DNA from: Promethearchaeota archaeon
GTDB lineage: Archaea > Asgardarchaeota > Lokiarchaeia > Sigyniarchaeales > SOKP01
Length of the DNA: 64,000 nucleotides
Reading direction: 5' to 3'
NCBI GenBank assembly: GCA_019058425.1
Contig: JAHPYZ010000005.1
Location: forward strand, 1 to 64,000
A model generated the notes under the pieces. It had not been told where the DNA came from. It ran no database searches and was given only the letters and a program-made list of their open reading frames with translations. Shown one piece after another: positions 53,060 to 61,438 of the stretch. Position 1 is the first letter of the stretch; each line of letters starts with the position of its first letter. The position numbers and the translations under genes are program-made.

Positions 53060-53314
53060 TTACTCATCGTCCTCTAATAGATCTTCGCTGAGGGAATTAA
53101 CAAATTTCCTCATTGTTTCTTCATCTTTAAACTCGTCTTTAAATGCATCTAGAACGCCACTTTTCTCTTCTTCTGCTAGAATATTATCATCTTCAATGTC
53201 ACTTTCAAGATCTTCAATTGAAAAGTTCAGATGACAATCTAAACATTCAATGTGATCATTATACGCTAAAATCTTAGATGAGTGACATCTTGGACAGTAA
53301 TAACCTGAAGACAT
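53060..53314 (-). CDS. small zinc-ribbon protein with acidic tail
   Basis: An 84-residue protein: MSSGYYCPRCHSSKILAYND followed by CLDCHLNFSIEDLE, a four-cysteine zinc ribbon, then a very acidic helical tail (ESDIEDDNILAEEEKSGVLDAF, EETMRKFVNSLSEDLLEDDE). The ATG at 53312-53314 is chosen because the longer in-frame reading adds 42 hydrophobic residues that look like translated spacer. Such ribbons occur in transcription-related and RNA-binding small proteins; the exact role is unknown. Confidence 0.65.
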   Translation of the reverse strand: MSSGYYCPRCHSSKILAYNDHIECLDCHLNFSIEDLESDIEDDNILAEEEKSGVLDAFKDEFKDEETMRKFVNSLSEDLLEDDE

Positions 53315-53518
53315 GTCTGGATTAAAAAATACAAATATGTATGTGGTAAATAATATTATGTAGATTGGGAATATAAACCTATCATCGATGTGGTAAAAGA
53401 GAAATATGATGGGGAATTTAATGGGAATTGTATTTATCACCTAACACTATGATTTGATTTCATAAAGATCGTGTACCTATTTAAATAAAAATGCCTTCTT
53501 TCGTCATTGGCTTTTTTC

Positions 53519-53529
53519 TTTATATATAT
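53519..53529 (+). promoter_or_regulatory. TATA box upstream of a membrane-protein gene
   Basis: CTTTATATATA, ending about 44 bases before the ATG at 53573. Confidence 0.35.
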
Positions 53530-53572
53530 GTAGAAACATAGAGATACAAAATTCTAATTGTGATAAGAAAAA

Positions 53573-53935
53573 ATGATGGAAAAAAAACGATATATTGAAA
53601 GGGAAAGAGCGTCAAGGGGGATTATTGGTGTATTTTTTGGAATTATTTTGTTTTTAACTATTTTTTCTCCATTCTATTTATTAACTATACGATATCACGT
53701 AGGGTATGTATTAAAGGGAATATTTGATTGGATTGGTAAAGTTTCTTTGATGGGAGGGAGCTGTATATTAATTATTAGTGTAATGGGCATATTTCTTCGA
53801 GTAAAATTGAATATTAGATGGGTTATTATTGGAATTGCACTACTCTGGATAGGTTTCTGGTCTACTGGAATTGATCTTCTTGGGTTATTCAATGGGAGTT
53901 CTCAAGGTTCAGGAACGGGAACAGGCTATCATTAG
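53573..53935 (+). CDS. three-span small membrane protein
   Basis: A 120-residue protein with a basic start (MMEKKRYIERERASRG) and three hydrophobic segments: IIGVFFGIILFLTIFSPFYLL, VSLMGGSCILIISVMGIFL and WVIIGIALLWIGFWSTGI. It ends in a Gly/Ser-rich tail (NGSSQGSGTGTGYH). No homology is recognised. A good TATA box lies upstream. It is typical of the unknown small membrane proteins that fill this part of the window. Confidence 0.55.
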   Translation: MMEKKRYIERERASRGIIGVFFGIILFLTIFSPFYLLTIRYHVGYVLKGIFDWIGKVSLMGGSCILIISVMGIFLRVKLNIRWVIIGIALLWIGFWSTGIDLLGLFNGSSQGSGTGTGYH

Positions 53936-54008
53936 AAATTAATATTCCTTTTTTGAGTATTCAATCTTAGATATTAAATCTTAATTCTAGATCAATATCA
54001 TGGAAGGC

Positions 54009-54227
54009 TTAATATATCCTAAAATATCTTAATCCTGTATTTATTCCGCAGACTATAAGGAGAACAAGAGAGATGACAATGACGCCTATCATTTTATGGC
54101 GTTGAAATTGTCCTAAGAAAAGCCATCCAAGAATTCCTATAATCAATCCTAGAAGGCCTATTATAGATCCTAATGCTATCAAAAATTCTATTCCATCTCC
54201 CAACATATCAAAATAATCGAATAACAT
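54009..54227 (-). CDS. two-span small membrane protein
   Basis: A 72-residue protein with two hydrophobic segments, GIEFLIALGSIIGLLGLIIGILGWLFLG and MIGVIVISLVLLIVCGINTGLRY, separated by a short basic loop (QFQRHK). Function unknown. ATG start; its 5' side faces a divergent zinc-finger gene at 54337. Confidence 0.5.
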   Translation of the reverse strand: MLFDYFDMLGDGIEFLIALGSIIGLLGLIIGILGWLFLGQFQRHKMIGVIVISLVLLIVCGINTGLRYFRIY

Positions 54228-54336
54228 TATGCTATTCTATAATTTTGGACCTTTATAAAGAAAAATTAACTCTCCTTCTCTTTTTTTCTTTAAATAATTG
54301 AGATTTATTTAAGGTGCAAACAATTGAAAATCTATT

Positions 54337-54654
54337 ATGAGAAAATTAGATGAAATTGGAATCTGCCCTAATTGTGATTGTTCGATTTCTATTTTCAAAA
54401 CTCAGAATTACAAGCGATTTGCTAAGTGTGAGATATGTGGTATGTCTTATGCTTTACCGAAACGGGGATCTATTAATAATTCAGCTTTAATTTGTCCAAG
54501 AAATAATTTTCCCCTTCTTATTGTAGATAGAAAGGATCAATGCGCATATTTTTGGACTGACGGTCCTTGCTTTAACTGTGTAAAATATGACAATTGTGAA
54601 ACCGTGAAAGAATTAATTACTGAATTTACAGAATTGCAGGTGTATGGATATTAA
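54337..54654 (+). CDS. topoisomerase-type zinc-finger protein
   Basis: A 105-residue cytosolic protein with three cysteine pairs: GICPNCDCSISIF, FAKCEICGMSYALPKRGSI and GPCFNCVKYDNCE, plus ICPRNNFPLLIV. The phrase KCEICGMSYALPKRG followed by CPRNNFPLLIV and FWTDGP resembles the C-terminal zinc domains of archaeal type IA topoisomerases and their free-standing relatives, which bind nucleic acid. No catalytic topoisomerase part is present. Its last 11 bases overlap the start of the next gene. Confidence 0.65.
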   Translation: MRKLDEIGICPNCDCSISIFKTQNYKRFAKCEICGMSYALPKRGSINNSALICPRNNFPLLIVDRKDQCAYFWTDGPCFNCVKYDNCETVKELITEFTELQVYGY

Positions 54655-55648
54655 ACGCTTTCCTATTGTCTTGATCGGAGTACTCATAATATTCTCATCA
54701 ACAATTTCGATAGCATCAAACAATTTTAATACTGTACCTAAAAGGAGAAATGATGAAGGAAATCTACACACTAGCTCGACAGATAATATAATAATTGATA
54801 AGGTTTTTAATTTTACCATAGGAGATCCAAAACACACATTTCATAATAATATCTTTTTTGAAAAACCATATTATTATGAATTCATTATGGCTGTAGTTAC
54901 TCCTCATAGATGTGATATGAATATAACTCTGCTAGATCCTGAAATCGGTTTATATGAGATAACATATGAAACAAATATGACACAAGATGATTATAGGACG
55001 ATTCCATTTGGTACGGCACTTACAGGTAATTATACAGTTATTTTTACAGCAAATCTTACCAGAAATCTTAATGTTCATATTATACTAAAACAAGGTTTTA
55101 AATGCTTATATGACATTATCCCCCCTGCTGAGCAACAGAAAATAGACTTTTATGATGTACAAAAATTCAAGAAGGGTGGAGAGACATTATTCTTTAATAC
55201 AACCTTCAAAAGCGACTGGTATTATAAATTTTATTTTCAGAGAGTTTCTCCTATATCAAAAATGAGGAGTAGCTTTGTGGTTATGGATCATGACATATTA
55301 AGCTCTAATAGTATACCATATATAATTTTTAGAGATGAAAGTCTTGGGATTGCGATATACCGGTTTGGTACTGCTGTCGAGGGGCTATATACTATGAACA
55401 TTACCATTCAGTGTGTTGTACCTTGTGTAAATATTGCTTTCGCTGTAGTAGAACGATATCGTATAGCAGATGAGATCAATCCAAATAATCCAGAGCTTCC
55501 TCCAGTTGAACCAACAAACAGCAATCAAAGTGGAATTGTAGTCTCTATCCCTCCTGAGTTTATGGTAGGAACAATTGGGTTTTTTGGGTGTGTTGTTGGC
55601 ATTCCAATATTGATAATAGTAGTTCGAAAGCGAAAAAATTCAATGTAG
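54644..55648 (+). CDS. exported membrane-anchored protein with beta-rich ectodomain
   Basis: A 334-residue protein with an N-terminal signal peptide (FPIVLIGVLIIFSSTISIAS), an ectodomain of about 270 residues rich in beta strands and NxT sites (YYYEFIMAVVTPHRCDMNITL; TGNYTVIFTANLTRN; LYTMNITIQCVVPCVNIAFAV), and a C-terminal membrane helix (MVGTIGFFGCVVGIPILIIVV) with a basic tail. The ectodomain seems to contain two similar halves, each ending in a GTALTGNYTV- or GTAVEGLYTMNI-type strand, suggestive of a duplicated pre-peptidase-like beta sandwich. Function unknown. The ATG overlaps the end of the zinc-finger gene by 11 bases. Confidence 0.65.
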   Translation: MDIKRFPIVLIGVLIIFSSTISIASNNFNTVPKRRNDEGNLHTSSTDNIIIDKVFNFTIGDPKHTFHNNIFFEKPYYYEFIMAVVTPHRCDMNITLLDPEIGLYEITYETNMTQDDYRTIPFGTALTGNYTVIFTANLTRNLNVHIILKQGFKCLYDIIPPAEQQKIDFYDVQKFKKGGETLFFNTTFKSDWYYKFYFQRVSPISKMRSSFVVMDHDILSSNSIPYIIFRDESLGIAIYRFGTAVEGLYTMNITIQCVVPCVNIAFAVVERYRIADEINPNNPELPPVEPTNSNQSGIVVSIPPEFMVGTIGFFGCVVGIPILIIVVRKRKNSM

Positions 55649-55781
55649 ATTCAATTTTTTTTATTTTACTATTTTTTTAAATACGCATTGTAGAAAGAAA
55701 ATTAGAACATACGAAGATTTATTAACAAAAATTATTGTGTAGATCTTAGAAATTCCTATAAATATAATTAATTGATTAATT

Positions 55782-56360
55782 ATGAGCGAACTAGAATCCA
55801 TATCTCAAAATAATGAAGAAAAATCAAAGAGAAGTATGTCTGAATTAATCGATATTTCTATGGCGATATTAAATTCTATAATTATAATAATATTTTTTGC
55901 TCTAATAAGAAATGGAATATTATTATTGAACATTTTTGGGTTAATCTTGCTTACAGCATTATTCCTGGGAGCCATTATGACATTTTTGAAAAAAAATCCT
56001 TTTTACATAATTTTTTGCTACGGGCTTACATTATGTGGTGTTTTAGGAAATTTTCTTGATTTTATAGAAAATCCATACTTTGGGATAATCTTTATCTTTC
56101 AAGGTCTTTACATATATACAATTATTCCCTATGATGTTTTAATAGAAGGGCGATCTTCTGACTTATATTCTGTGAAACCATCAAATTATTATATTTTTCA
56201 AAGGAAAAATCAAAAACAGGTTTCAGAAGAAAAACGGAGACAGGAATTTGTAGACAAGCATAGAAAAAAAACTAAGAAAGAATGTAAATTCAATTCGATT
56301 GCTTTGATATCTATTGGGTGTTCTATAAGCCTATTTTTAACATTAATAATTTCAGCTTAA
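55782..56360 (+). CDS. multi-span membrane protein, tandem paralogue 1
   Basis: A 192-residue protein with a polar N-terminus (residues 1-25), four hydrophobic segments (ILNSIIIIIFFALI, ILLLNIFGLILLTALFLGAIM, YIIFCYGLTLCGVLGNFLDF, YFGIIFIFQGLYIY), a basic cytosolic region (QRKNQKQVSEEKRRQEFVDKH) and a final hydrophobic helix (SIALISIGCSISLFLTLII). It is clearly homologous to the next gene: both share FALIRNGI, FCYGLTLCGVLGNFL and the EEKRR basic region. Function unknown. Confidence 0.6.
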   Translation: MSELESISQNNEEKSKRSMSELIDISMAILNSIIIIIFFALIRNGILLLNIFGLILLTALFLGAIMTFLKKNPFYIIFCYGLTLCGVLGNFLDFIENPYFGIIFIFQGLYIYTIIPYDVLIEGRSSDLYSVKPSNYYIFQRKNQKQVSEEKRRQEFVDKHRKKTKKECKFNSIALISIGCSISLFLTLIISA

Positions 56361-56446
56361 TTAAAAAAGAATCTATTAATTTAAGCCAGAACTATATGAA
56401 AATAGACAGTTATATTAAATTTGATAAAAAAAAAGAAAAAAAAAAT

Positions 56447-57010
56447 ATGAGTGAACAAGATTCCACCTCCAAAAGTGGAGCAAAAAACTCCAAAAGAAGT
56501 TTATCTGAATATCTCGATTTGGGTATGGCGGCAATAAATACCATAGTAATCATATTTATATTTGCTTTAATAAGAAATGGAATAATTATACTGGTCGTCC
56601 TAGGATTAATTCTACTTGCTGTTTTAGTTTTTGGGATAATTCTCACCTTTGTCAAAAGAAATCCATTTTACATTTACTTCTGCTATGGACTTACATTATG
56701 TGGTGTTTTAGGAAATTTTTTGGCATTTACAACAACTGCGATCCTCTGGATAGTCTTTATCCTACAAGGTTTCTACGTGTATAGATTAATTGATATTAAT
56801 TTATTCTTATACTCGCGTGCTGCTAAAAGTTCAAAATATTATGTAACTATGAAGAAATCTCAAAAACAAGTTTTAGAAGAAAAACGCAGAGAAGAACTTT
56901 TAGAAAAGCATAGGAAAAGTATCGAACAAAAGTTCAAATTCAATTCGATCGCTGTAATATCCCTTTGTTGTTCAATAGGACTGTTTTTGTCATTGATATT
57001 TTCAGCTTAA
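56447..57010 (+). CDS. multi-span membrane protein, tandem paralogue 2
   Basis: A 187-residue paralogue of the preceding gene with the same topology: polar N-terminus (MSEQDSTSKSGAKNSKRSLSEY), four hydrophobic segments, a basic stretch (KKSQKQVLEEKRREELLEKH) and a terminal membrane helix. The start at ATG 56447 is chosen because it gives the same N-terminus as its neighbour (MSE...KRS-SE); the longer in-frame reading from 56318 starts inside the upstream gene. A run of A just before the ATG may serve as a spacer. Gene duplication is direct head-to-tail. Confidence 0.6.
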   Translation: MSEQDSTSKSGAKNSKRSLSEYLDLGMAAINTIVIIFIFALIRNGIIILVVLGLILLAVLVFGIILTFVKRNPFYIYFCYGLTLCGVLGNFLAFTTTAILWIVFILQGFYVYRLIDINLFLYSRAAKSSKYYVTMKKSQKQVLEEKRREELLEKHRKSIEQKFKFNSIAVISLCCSIGLFLSLIFSA

Positions 57011-57229
57011 TCTTATGATATAGATGACCAATCAGATTTTGGAGATGTCATTACATCAAAAGAAATAATTTTGGACAATGATGATTTCAACAGACTTTAC
57101 CTAGAGATGTTTAATAGGGTCTTTTGATGAATTTTTATAATCTTTAAACTACCTTTAATTCTTTATACATAACATTAATCAATAGTTTAAACAATCTTAT
57201 AATTAACAAATTAAAGGAGAAAGTATGAA

Positions 57230-57460
57230 ATGGCTATAGTTAAAAAAAAAATAACCCCTTTTTTGAAAGAATTCCCTAAATACAAAATTTTAGAAGAAAT
57301 AGAAAAGAAAGCAAAACACGAAGTAAATTTCTTTACTAATATAGAAACTGACTCAGATCCAATACAAATGCAAAGGAATCTGAAAAACTGGAAAAAATCG
57401 ATGAGCTACTATCTTTTACATCCTGAAAAGTTTAAATTTAATTTAAGAAATTTAAAATAA
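57230..57460 (+). CDS. small basic protein of unknown function
   Basis: A 76-residue protein, lysine-rich and helical (FLKEFPKYKILEEIEKKAKHEV; LKNWKKSMSYYLLHPEKFKFNLRNLK). AAGGAG lies ten bases upstream of the ATG at 57230; another ATG at 57224 in a different frame stops after four codons. No family is recognised. Confidence 0.5.
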   Translation: MAIVKKKITPFLKEFPKYKILEEIEKKAKHEVNFFTNIETDSDPIQMQRNLKNWKKSMSYYLLHPEKFKFNLRNLK

Positions 57461-57474
57461 TCAAATTTTTATTT

Positions 57475-58390
57475 TTATTTTTCTATCTCAGAAGTTTCTT
57501 CATATTTTTCATCATCTGAGAGTGCTGTTCCTTCTTCAACACCTTCAACTAATATTGCTTTTACAGGTTTAGACTTATCAATAGGTTCATCACATACCCA
57601 ACAGACATTATCAATTTTGGTTAATGCTCGAGCACACTTTTCACAGTACATTACGTCACACCCAGTACAGATATAATTATTAAATCCTCCCAGCTTTCCT
57701 TTACAGACAATACAGATTTTTTGCTCCTTGTAATAGGTAACCTCTTCCTCGGTTATTTGAGTAGGACGTTCTCTTATCCTAAAAAGAGAGTCCTCAACTT
57801 TTATTCCATTTTCAGTTTTGATTCCTTCAATCTTTATTGGCTCTTCTCTCAAGCCAAAATAATAAAGCCAAAAAAGCAATATAAACCCTGCTCTAGAGAA
57901 AAATAGGTTAACCCCCACAACACCGAATCCTTCTAGCATAGCAAATAATGATGATAAAAAGTTTCCTATTGATAAATATAAGTATTTCTTTCTTAACGCA
58001 TCTTTTGACTTTCTACTCTTAATTAGATATCCTAAACCCATAAAGTATATGCCTAGGAGTAAGTATACATTAGCATTGAGAGATACAATACCACCTAAGA
58101 TCATATCTTCATCAACTAAATCTGTTCCACGTTCAGGAGGTATATATATAGATATTGAATCTAATGGATATAAAAAAAGAAAAAATTCCCATATGAGAGA
58201 TGAAATAACCATATAACCTACGAGATACCATTTGATTCTTGGAGTAATATGTGAAGCAGCTACATAGGTGTAAAAAAATCCAAAAAACACCGATTATAAT
58301 TCTAAGATAATCTCTAATAGGAATTTTAATGAGAAATGAGATGGCAAATGGAATTATGCTAATTGAAGCAATCAAGTTAGAAACCTTCAT
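57475..58390 (-). pseudogene. multi-span membrane protein with C-terminal FYVE/RING-like zinc finger, apparent frameshift near the N-terminus
   Basis: The main frame (from 58290) has several membrane segments (WYLVGYMVISSLIWEFFLFLY, VYLLLGIYFMGLGYLI, AGFILLFWLYYFGL), then a cytosolic tail with eight cysteines: CIVCKGKLGGFNNYICTGCDVMYCEKCARA and CWVCDEP. The spacing C-x2-C-x11-C-x2-C-x4-C-x2-C-x10-C-x2-C fits the FYVE pattern and is close to RING, with an acidic end. The true N-terminus appears to be MKVSNLIASISIIPFAISFL from ATG 58390 in the neighbouring frame, supported by a TATA box at 58429-58440. Removing one base from the A-runs at 58282-58287 or 58272-58278 joins them. Either a broken gene or an extra base in the assembly. 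In Asgard archaea, RING-like fingers could relate to ubiquitin-type systems; here only a structural resemblance. Confidence 0.65.
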
Positions 58391-58428
58391 TTAAACTCAC
58401 AATTTACCTCTATTTTAAATTGAACTTC

Positions 58429-58440
58429 TTTATATATAAG
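58429..58440 (-). promoter_or_regulatory. TATA box for the FYVE/RING-like membrane protein
   Basis: CTTATATATAAA on the minus strand, about 40-50 bases upstream of ATG 58390. It supports the longer N-terminus and not the GTG at 58290. Confidence 0.45.
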
Positions 58441-58652
58441 AATTTTGAAGACCTATGGAATAATTGATTATAATATAAATAAATAAATAAATTTCTTCCA
58501 CTTTTCATTCTAAATATGGAAAATCTTGGAGCTATCTTTACAGAATTAAAAATGATAATTGAAAAACACTCAAACACCTATATACGCTTGTAAATATTTA
58601 TATATATCATTCTCAAATTACAATTTAAATTACTTCATATTGGAATGTGATA

Positions 58653-59096
58653 ATGAAAAGAAGCACACAATTGAGTATTAGTTTGATAGCTATTTGCCCT
58701 ATAGGAGTGATTTTAATAATTACAGGCATATTTATTATATCTAATCCAATGGGCGTCGCGATTTTATTTTTTATTTATTTACGGATATTCATTTCAAACG
58801 AACTAATGGAAATTATATTATTAATTGGTACAATTTCTTTAATTATTGGAATAGTAGTCTTATCTTTGAGTTTAGCAATAGGAATTCCAAGAATTATAAA
58901 AATACTTGCTGAGGAAAGATAAAAAGAAAAGGAAGAAAATAAGGAAAAGGAAGATTATAAAGATTTAGACTGGTTGAAGCATCAGTATTATGATTTAGGG
59001 AAAAGTATTCAGGACATTACTGATGAACAAAACGTTAACATGATAACAATTAGTAAATGGATCGATAAACTCAAAAATACATCTCAAGAGTCTTGA
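58653..59096 (+). pseudogene. two-span membrane protein with helix-turn-helix tail, interrupted by in-frame TAA
   Basis: Residues 1-89 (from ATG 58653; GTG 58647 possible) contain two or three hydrophobic segments (ISLIAICPIGVILIITGIFII, IILLIGTISLIIGIVVLSLSLAI) and end ...IIKILAEER followed by TAA at 58920-58922. The same frame then stays open for 57 codons to 59096: a charged linker (KEKEENKEKEDYKD) and LDWLKHQYYDLGKSIQDIT followed by VNMITISKWIDKLKN, which looks like the helix-turn-helix of resolvase/sigma-type DNA-binding domains. The smooth continuation of the charged linker across the stop argues for a single gene with a nonsense change, for example AAA or GAA to TAA, or readthrough. 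Confidence 0.5.
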
Positions 59097-59150
59097 AAGC
59101 GTTAGATATTAAAATTTAGATCTATAGAAAAACATAATAAAAAATAAGAG

Positions 59151-59158
59151 AAAAAAAA
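59151..59158 (-). terminator. T-run terminator after radA
   Basis: Eight T on the coding strand begin seven bases after the radA stop, followed by further T-rich sequence. Confidence 0.55.
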
Positions 59159-59165
59159 GTAAGAT

Positions 59166-60407
59166 TTAAGAATTCATTAACGCTTTTGCATTATTTTGCC
59201 ATTCATTAACGGTTTTTACCGAAGCGCCTGAGATACTTGCTGAAAGTTCTTCTGGATTTGCTGAAAGTAAATCTGATACAGTCTTTATTCCTTGAGCGCT
59301 CAAATTCTCTACAGTTCCCTTTCCAATTCCTTTTACTTGAATTAAAGGAAAGGGTTCACTTGACTGTTGATCTGAAATTTCATCTGATTCTTGACTATTA
59401 TCATCATCTTCGTATAGAGTCTCCACTTCAAAATCTAATCCAGGTGATTCGGGAAGTTCTACTTTATCTGTATCAGCAACACCCGCTCCTGTTATAAAAA
59501 ATTCACACTCTTCTGGTGGTAAATCAGGAGCATCTACGATTACAGCTCTACGCTTTAATGAGTTGTTTGATGAAAATCCCTTAGTCTTAAACATGACTCG
59601 AAAGTGACATCCATGAGCAACGATATTGCCACCAATGGCATCATCCGCTGAAAACATCCCCATCATTTTAACTGCTACTTGATTTGTTAGTAAAACAGCA
59701 CAATTATACGTTTCAGCTACTCGTGATAATCCATGAATCATATTATTAAGGACAGCTTGTCTTGGAGCTAACTTTCCAATACCTATATATTCTGCTCGAA
59801 GTAGCGCCATTAAGCTGTCTATTATGATTAGACGCACTCCTCGAGTTTTACACAGAGTCTCAGCTTTCTGAATCATTTGAGCTTGATGATCTGAAGAGTA
59901 AATCCTGGCATGAAAAATCCTTGAAAGGATATCCTTTGGATTTAGTTCAAATCGCTTAGCAATTCGCTTAATTTTTTCTTTTGAAAATGTGTTTTCCGTA
60001 TCTATGTAAGCAACCGCACCATCAATTCCACCCTTTTTTTGAGGCAACTGAATAGTAACAGATATTGTATGTGCCAATGCTGTTTTTCCAGATTTAAATG
60101 GCCCATACACTTCGGTTAGTTTTCCGGTCTGAAAACCTCCTCCTAAAATCCGATTAAGCTCAGCAGAACCAGTGGTAAAATATTCTACATTATCATCGAT
60201 CTTGGCAGCAGGAGTAAAATCTGTCATGCCTAATGCGTTCCTAGCATTCCATATGATCTTTTTTGCGGTTTTTTCTCCAAGTCCGTCAATACTGGCTACA
60301 GTAGAAAGAGGTGTCATAGCGAGAGCTTCAGCAGTGCTTATTCCATTCTCCTGTAGCAATTTAATTTGCCGCGCATTGATTCCTTTAACTTGGTCTAAAT
60401 CTGACAT
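59166..60407 (-). CDS. radA: RadA-type recombinase with an extra C-terminal helix-hairpin-helix domain
   Basis: Archaeal strand-exchange ATPase of homologous recombination. N-terminal helix-hairpin-helix domain at residues 3-58 (LDQVKGINARQIKLLQENGISTAEALAM, IDGLGEKTAKKIIWNA). Walker A GPFKSGKTALAHT (about 105), Walker B RLIIIDSLMALLRAEY (about 195), and the DNA-binding loop region FSADDAIGGNIVAHGCHFRVMFK. Unusually, after an acidic linker (YEDDDNSQESDEISDQQ) it has a second helix-hairpin-helix-like domain at the end (IQVKGIGKGTVENLSAQGIKTVSDLLSANPEEL). At 413 residues it is 60-90 longer than typical RadA, explained by this extension. ATG 60405-60407 is chosen over the TTG four codons upstream. 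Confidence 0.93.
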   Translation of the reverse strand: MSDLDQVKGINARQIKLLQENGISTAEALAMTPLSTVASIDGLGEKTAKKIIWNARNALGMTDFTPAAKIDDNVEYFTTGSAELNRILGGGFQTGKLTEVYGPFKSGKTALAHTISVTIQLPQKKGGIDGAVAYIDTENTFSKEKIKRIAKRFELNPKDILSRIFHARIYSSDHQAQMIQKAETLCKTRGVRLIIIDSLMALLRAEYIGIGKLAPRQAVLNNMIHGLSRVAETYNCAVLLTNQVAVKMMGMFSADDAIGGNIVAHGCHFRVMFKTKGFSSNNSLKRRAVIVDAPDLPPEECEFFITGAGVADTDKVELPESPGLDFEVETLYEDDDNSQESDEISDQQSSEPFPLIQVKGIGKGTVENLSAQGIKTVSDLLSANPEELSASISGASVKTVNEWQNNAKALMNS

Positions 60408-60492
60408 TCTTTTTTTCAATCATCTCTTTTTAGGTAATTTAGTTAAATGTTTTATCTTGATTAGATTATTTAAAGAAAAAAATGAAACCTAG

Positions 60493-60711
60493 AGCTTTTT
60501 ATTTGGGAACATCATAATTTCTTATTATGACACATATGAGATTGCTGAAAATGAAAGAAGAGTTAAACATTATATTGAGTCAAGTTTATTTCCCAATTGG
60601 GAGGGAACAATTCAAGAACGTATTTTCAAATTTACAGGGGATCAGTTAGAATTAAGGCCATTAATCCCTACAGAAGAAATCGAATATGTCCTAATATGGA
60701 AACGATTATAA
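60493..60711 (+). pseudogene. C-terminal remnant of a lipocalin-like protein
   Basis: An open frame without a start codon encodes SYYDTYEIAENERRVKHYIE, then SLFPNWEGTIQERIFKFTGDQLELRPL and VLIWKRL before TAA. This is the ending of the lipocalin-like family in which a YxG-xYE strand is followed by PNW-G-x2-Q-R-F-x-L-GD-L. The N-terminal half is missing; a TAG at 60490 closes the frame. It fills most of the 307-base gap between radA and the convergent membrane gene (which ends at 60714). A decayed gene. Confidence 0.5.
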
Positions 60712-60713
60712 TA

Positions 60714-61373
60714 TTATTCCTCGAGTCTATCTACATTTTTATCTTTCTCTCTTCTATATTTGAATAATTTATTCCAACCTACAGCAACAAATCCTAATAT
60801 AATTCCAAATAGCATTATATAAAAACCTAGTGATAATACCATAGACATATCATTTAACGACGCCGTATATCCAACACGAGTAGTAAAAAAGCTTTTTTGC
60901 GTCATGATTATACTCATACCTAGAATTAGCATAGAAGTATCGATTATTGAAAGAATTAATATCTGTAAATCCCAATTACCTACTTTTTCAGCTCTAAGAT
61001 TATATGAATACTTTAATAATAACGCACCGGATATCAATAAAATAAATCCAGGTATTACTAAACCAAAATGAGTGAATACAGCGATTCCCCCTCCGATATA
61101 TGTTGAACTCACTCCATAAATTGTAACCATTATCAATGAATAAGCAGTATCTTCGAATATGATATCAACGGCAGACAATAATGTTCCACCCATTATACAA
61201 AACCCACAAAAAGCGCCAAAGAACCAAGAGATATTCCTTTTTTCTCTATGCTCTTTCTTGTTCTTCTTCTCATGATCTTTTTCGAGTTTTTTTCTATGTT
61301 TCCTATGTTCTAGTTCTTTTTCAGAAACCGATCTCTGCCTTCTATACCAGATTGCTTTACCTACTGAGCTCAT
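60714..61373 (-). CDS. multi-span membrane protein, tandem array copy Y1
   Basis: A 219-residue protein with a long basic N-terminus (KELEHRKHRKKLEKDHEKK), then four or five membrane segments (WFFGAFCGFCIMGGTLL; YSLIMVTIYGVSST; FTHFGLVIPGFILLISGALLL; LILSIIDTSMLILGMSII; MVLSLGFYIMLFGIILGFVAV). It is a close paralogue of the gene at 61761-62390, sharing for instance TQKSFFTTRVGYTASLND. TATA-like TATTTAAATA at 61423-61432 gives a leader of about 27 bases. Function unknown. The extra C-terminal tail (RREKDKNVDRLEE) is charged. Confidence 0.6.
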   Translation of the reverse strand: MSSVGKAIWYRRQRSVSEKELEHRKHRKKLEKDHEKKNKKEHREKRNISWFFGAFCGFCIMGGTLLSAVDIIFEDTAYSLIMVTIYGVSSTYIGGGIAVFTHFGLVIPGFILLISGALLLKYSYNLRAEKVGNWDLQILILSIIDTSMLILGMSIIMTQKSFFTTRVGYTASLNDMSMVLSLGFYIMLFGIILGFVAVGWNKLFKYRREKDKNVDRLEE

Positions 61374-61422
61374 TTTATCAAAAAAAAGTAAAATAAGTTT
61401 AGATTTTAGTTAGACTCATTTT

Positions 61423-61432
61423 TATTTAAATA
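61423..61432 (-). promoter_or_regulatory. TATA box for copy Y1
   Basis: GTATTTAAAT on the minus strand, about 50 bases from the ATG at 61373. The Y2 copy has an equivalent box at 62439-62451, about 50 bases from its ATG. Confidence 0.4.
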
Positions 61433-61438
61433 CACACT

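Noticed and set aside
58133..58390. Separate 85-residue membrane protein overlapping the FYVE/RING-like gene
   Set aside because: Its second half overlaps the other gene in a different frame and loses hydrophobic pattern quality; its first half is better explained as the N-terminus of the frameshifted gene.
58516..58593. A 25-codon frame starting MENLGAIFTELKMIIEKHSN
   Set aside because: Too short, no clear ribosome site, and it overlaps AT-rich promoter-like sequence; cannot be supported as a gene.
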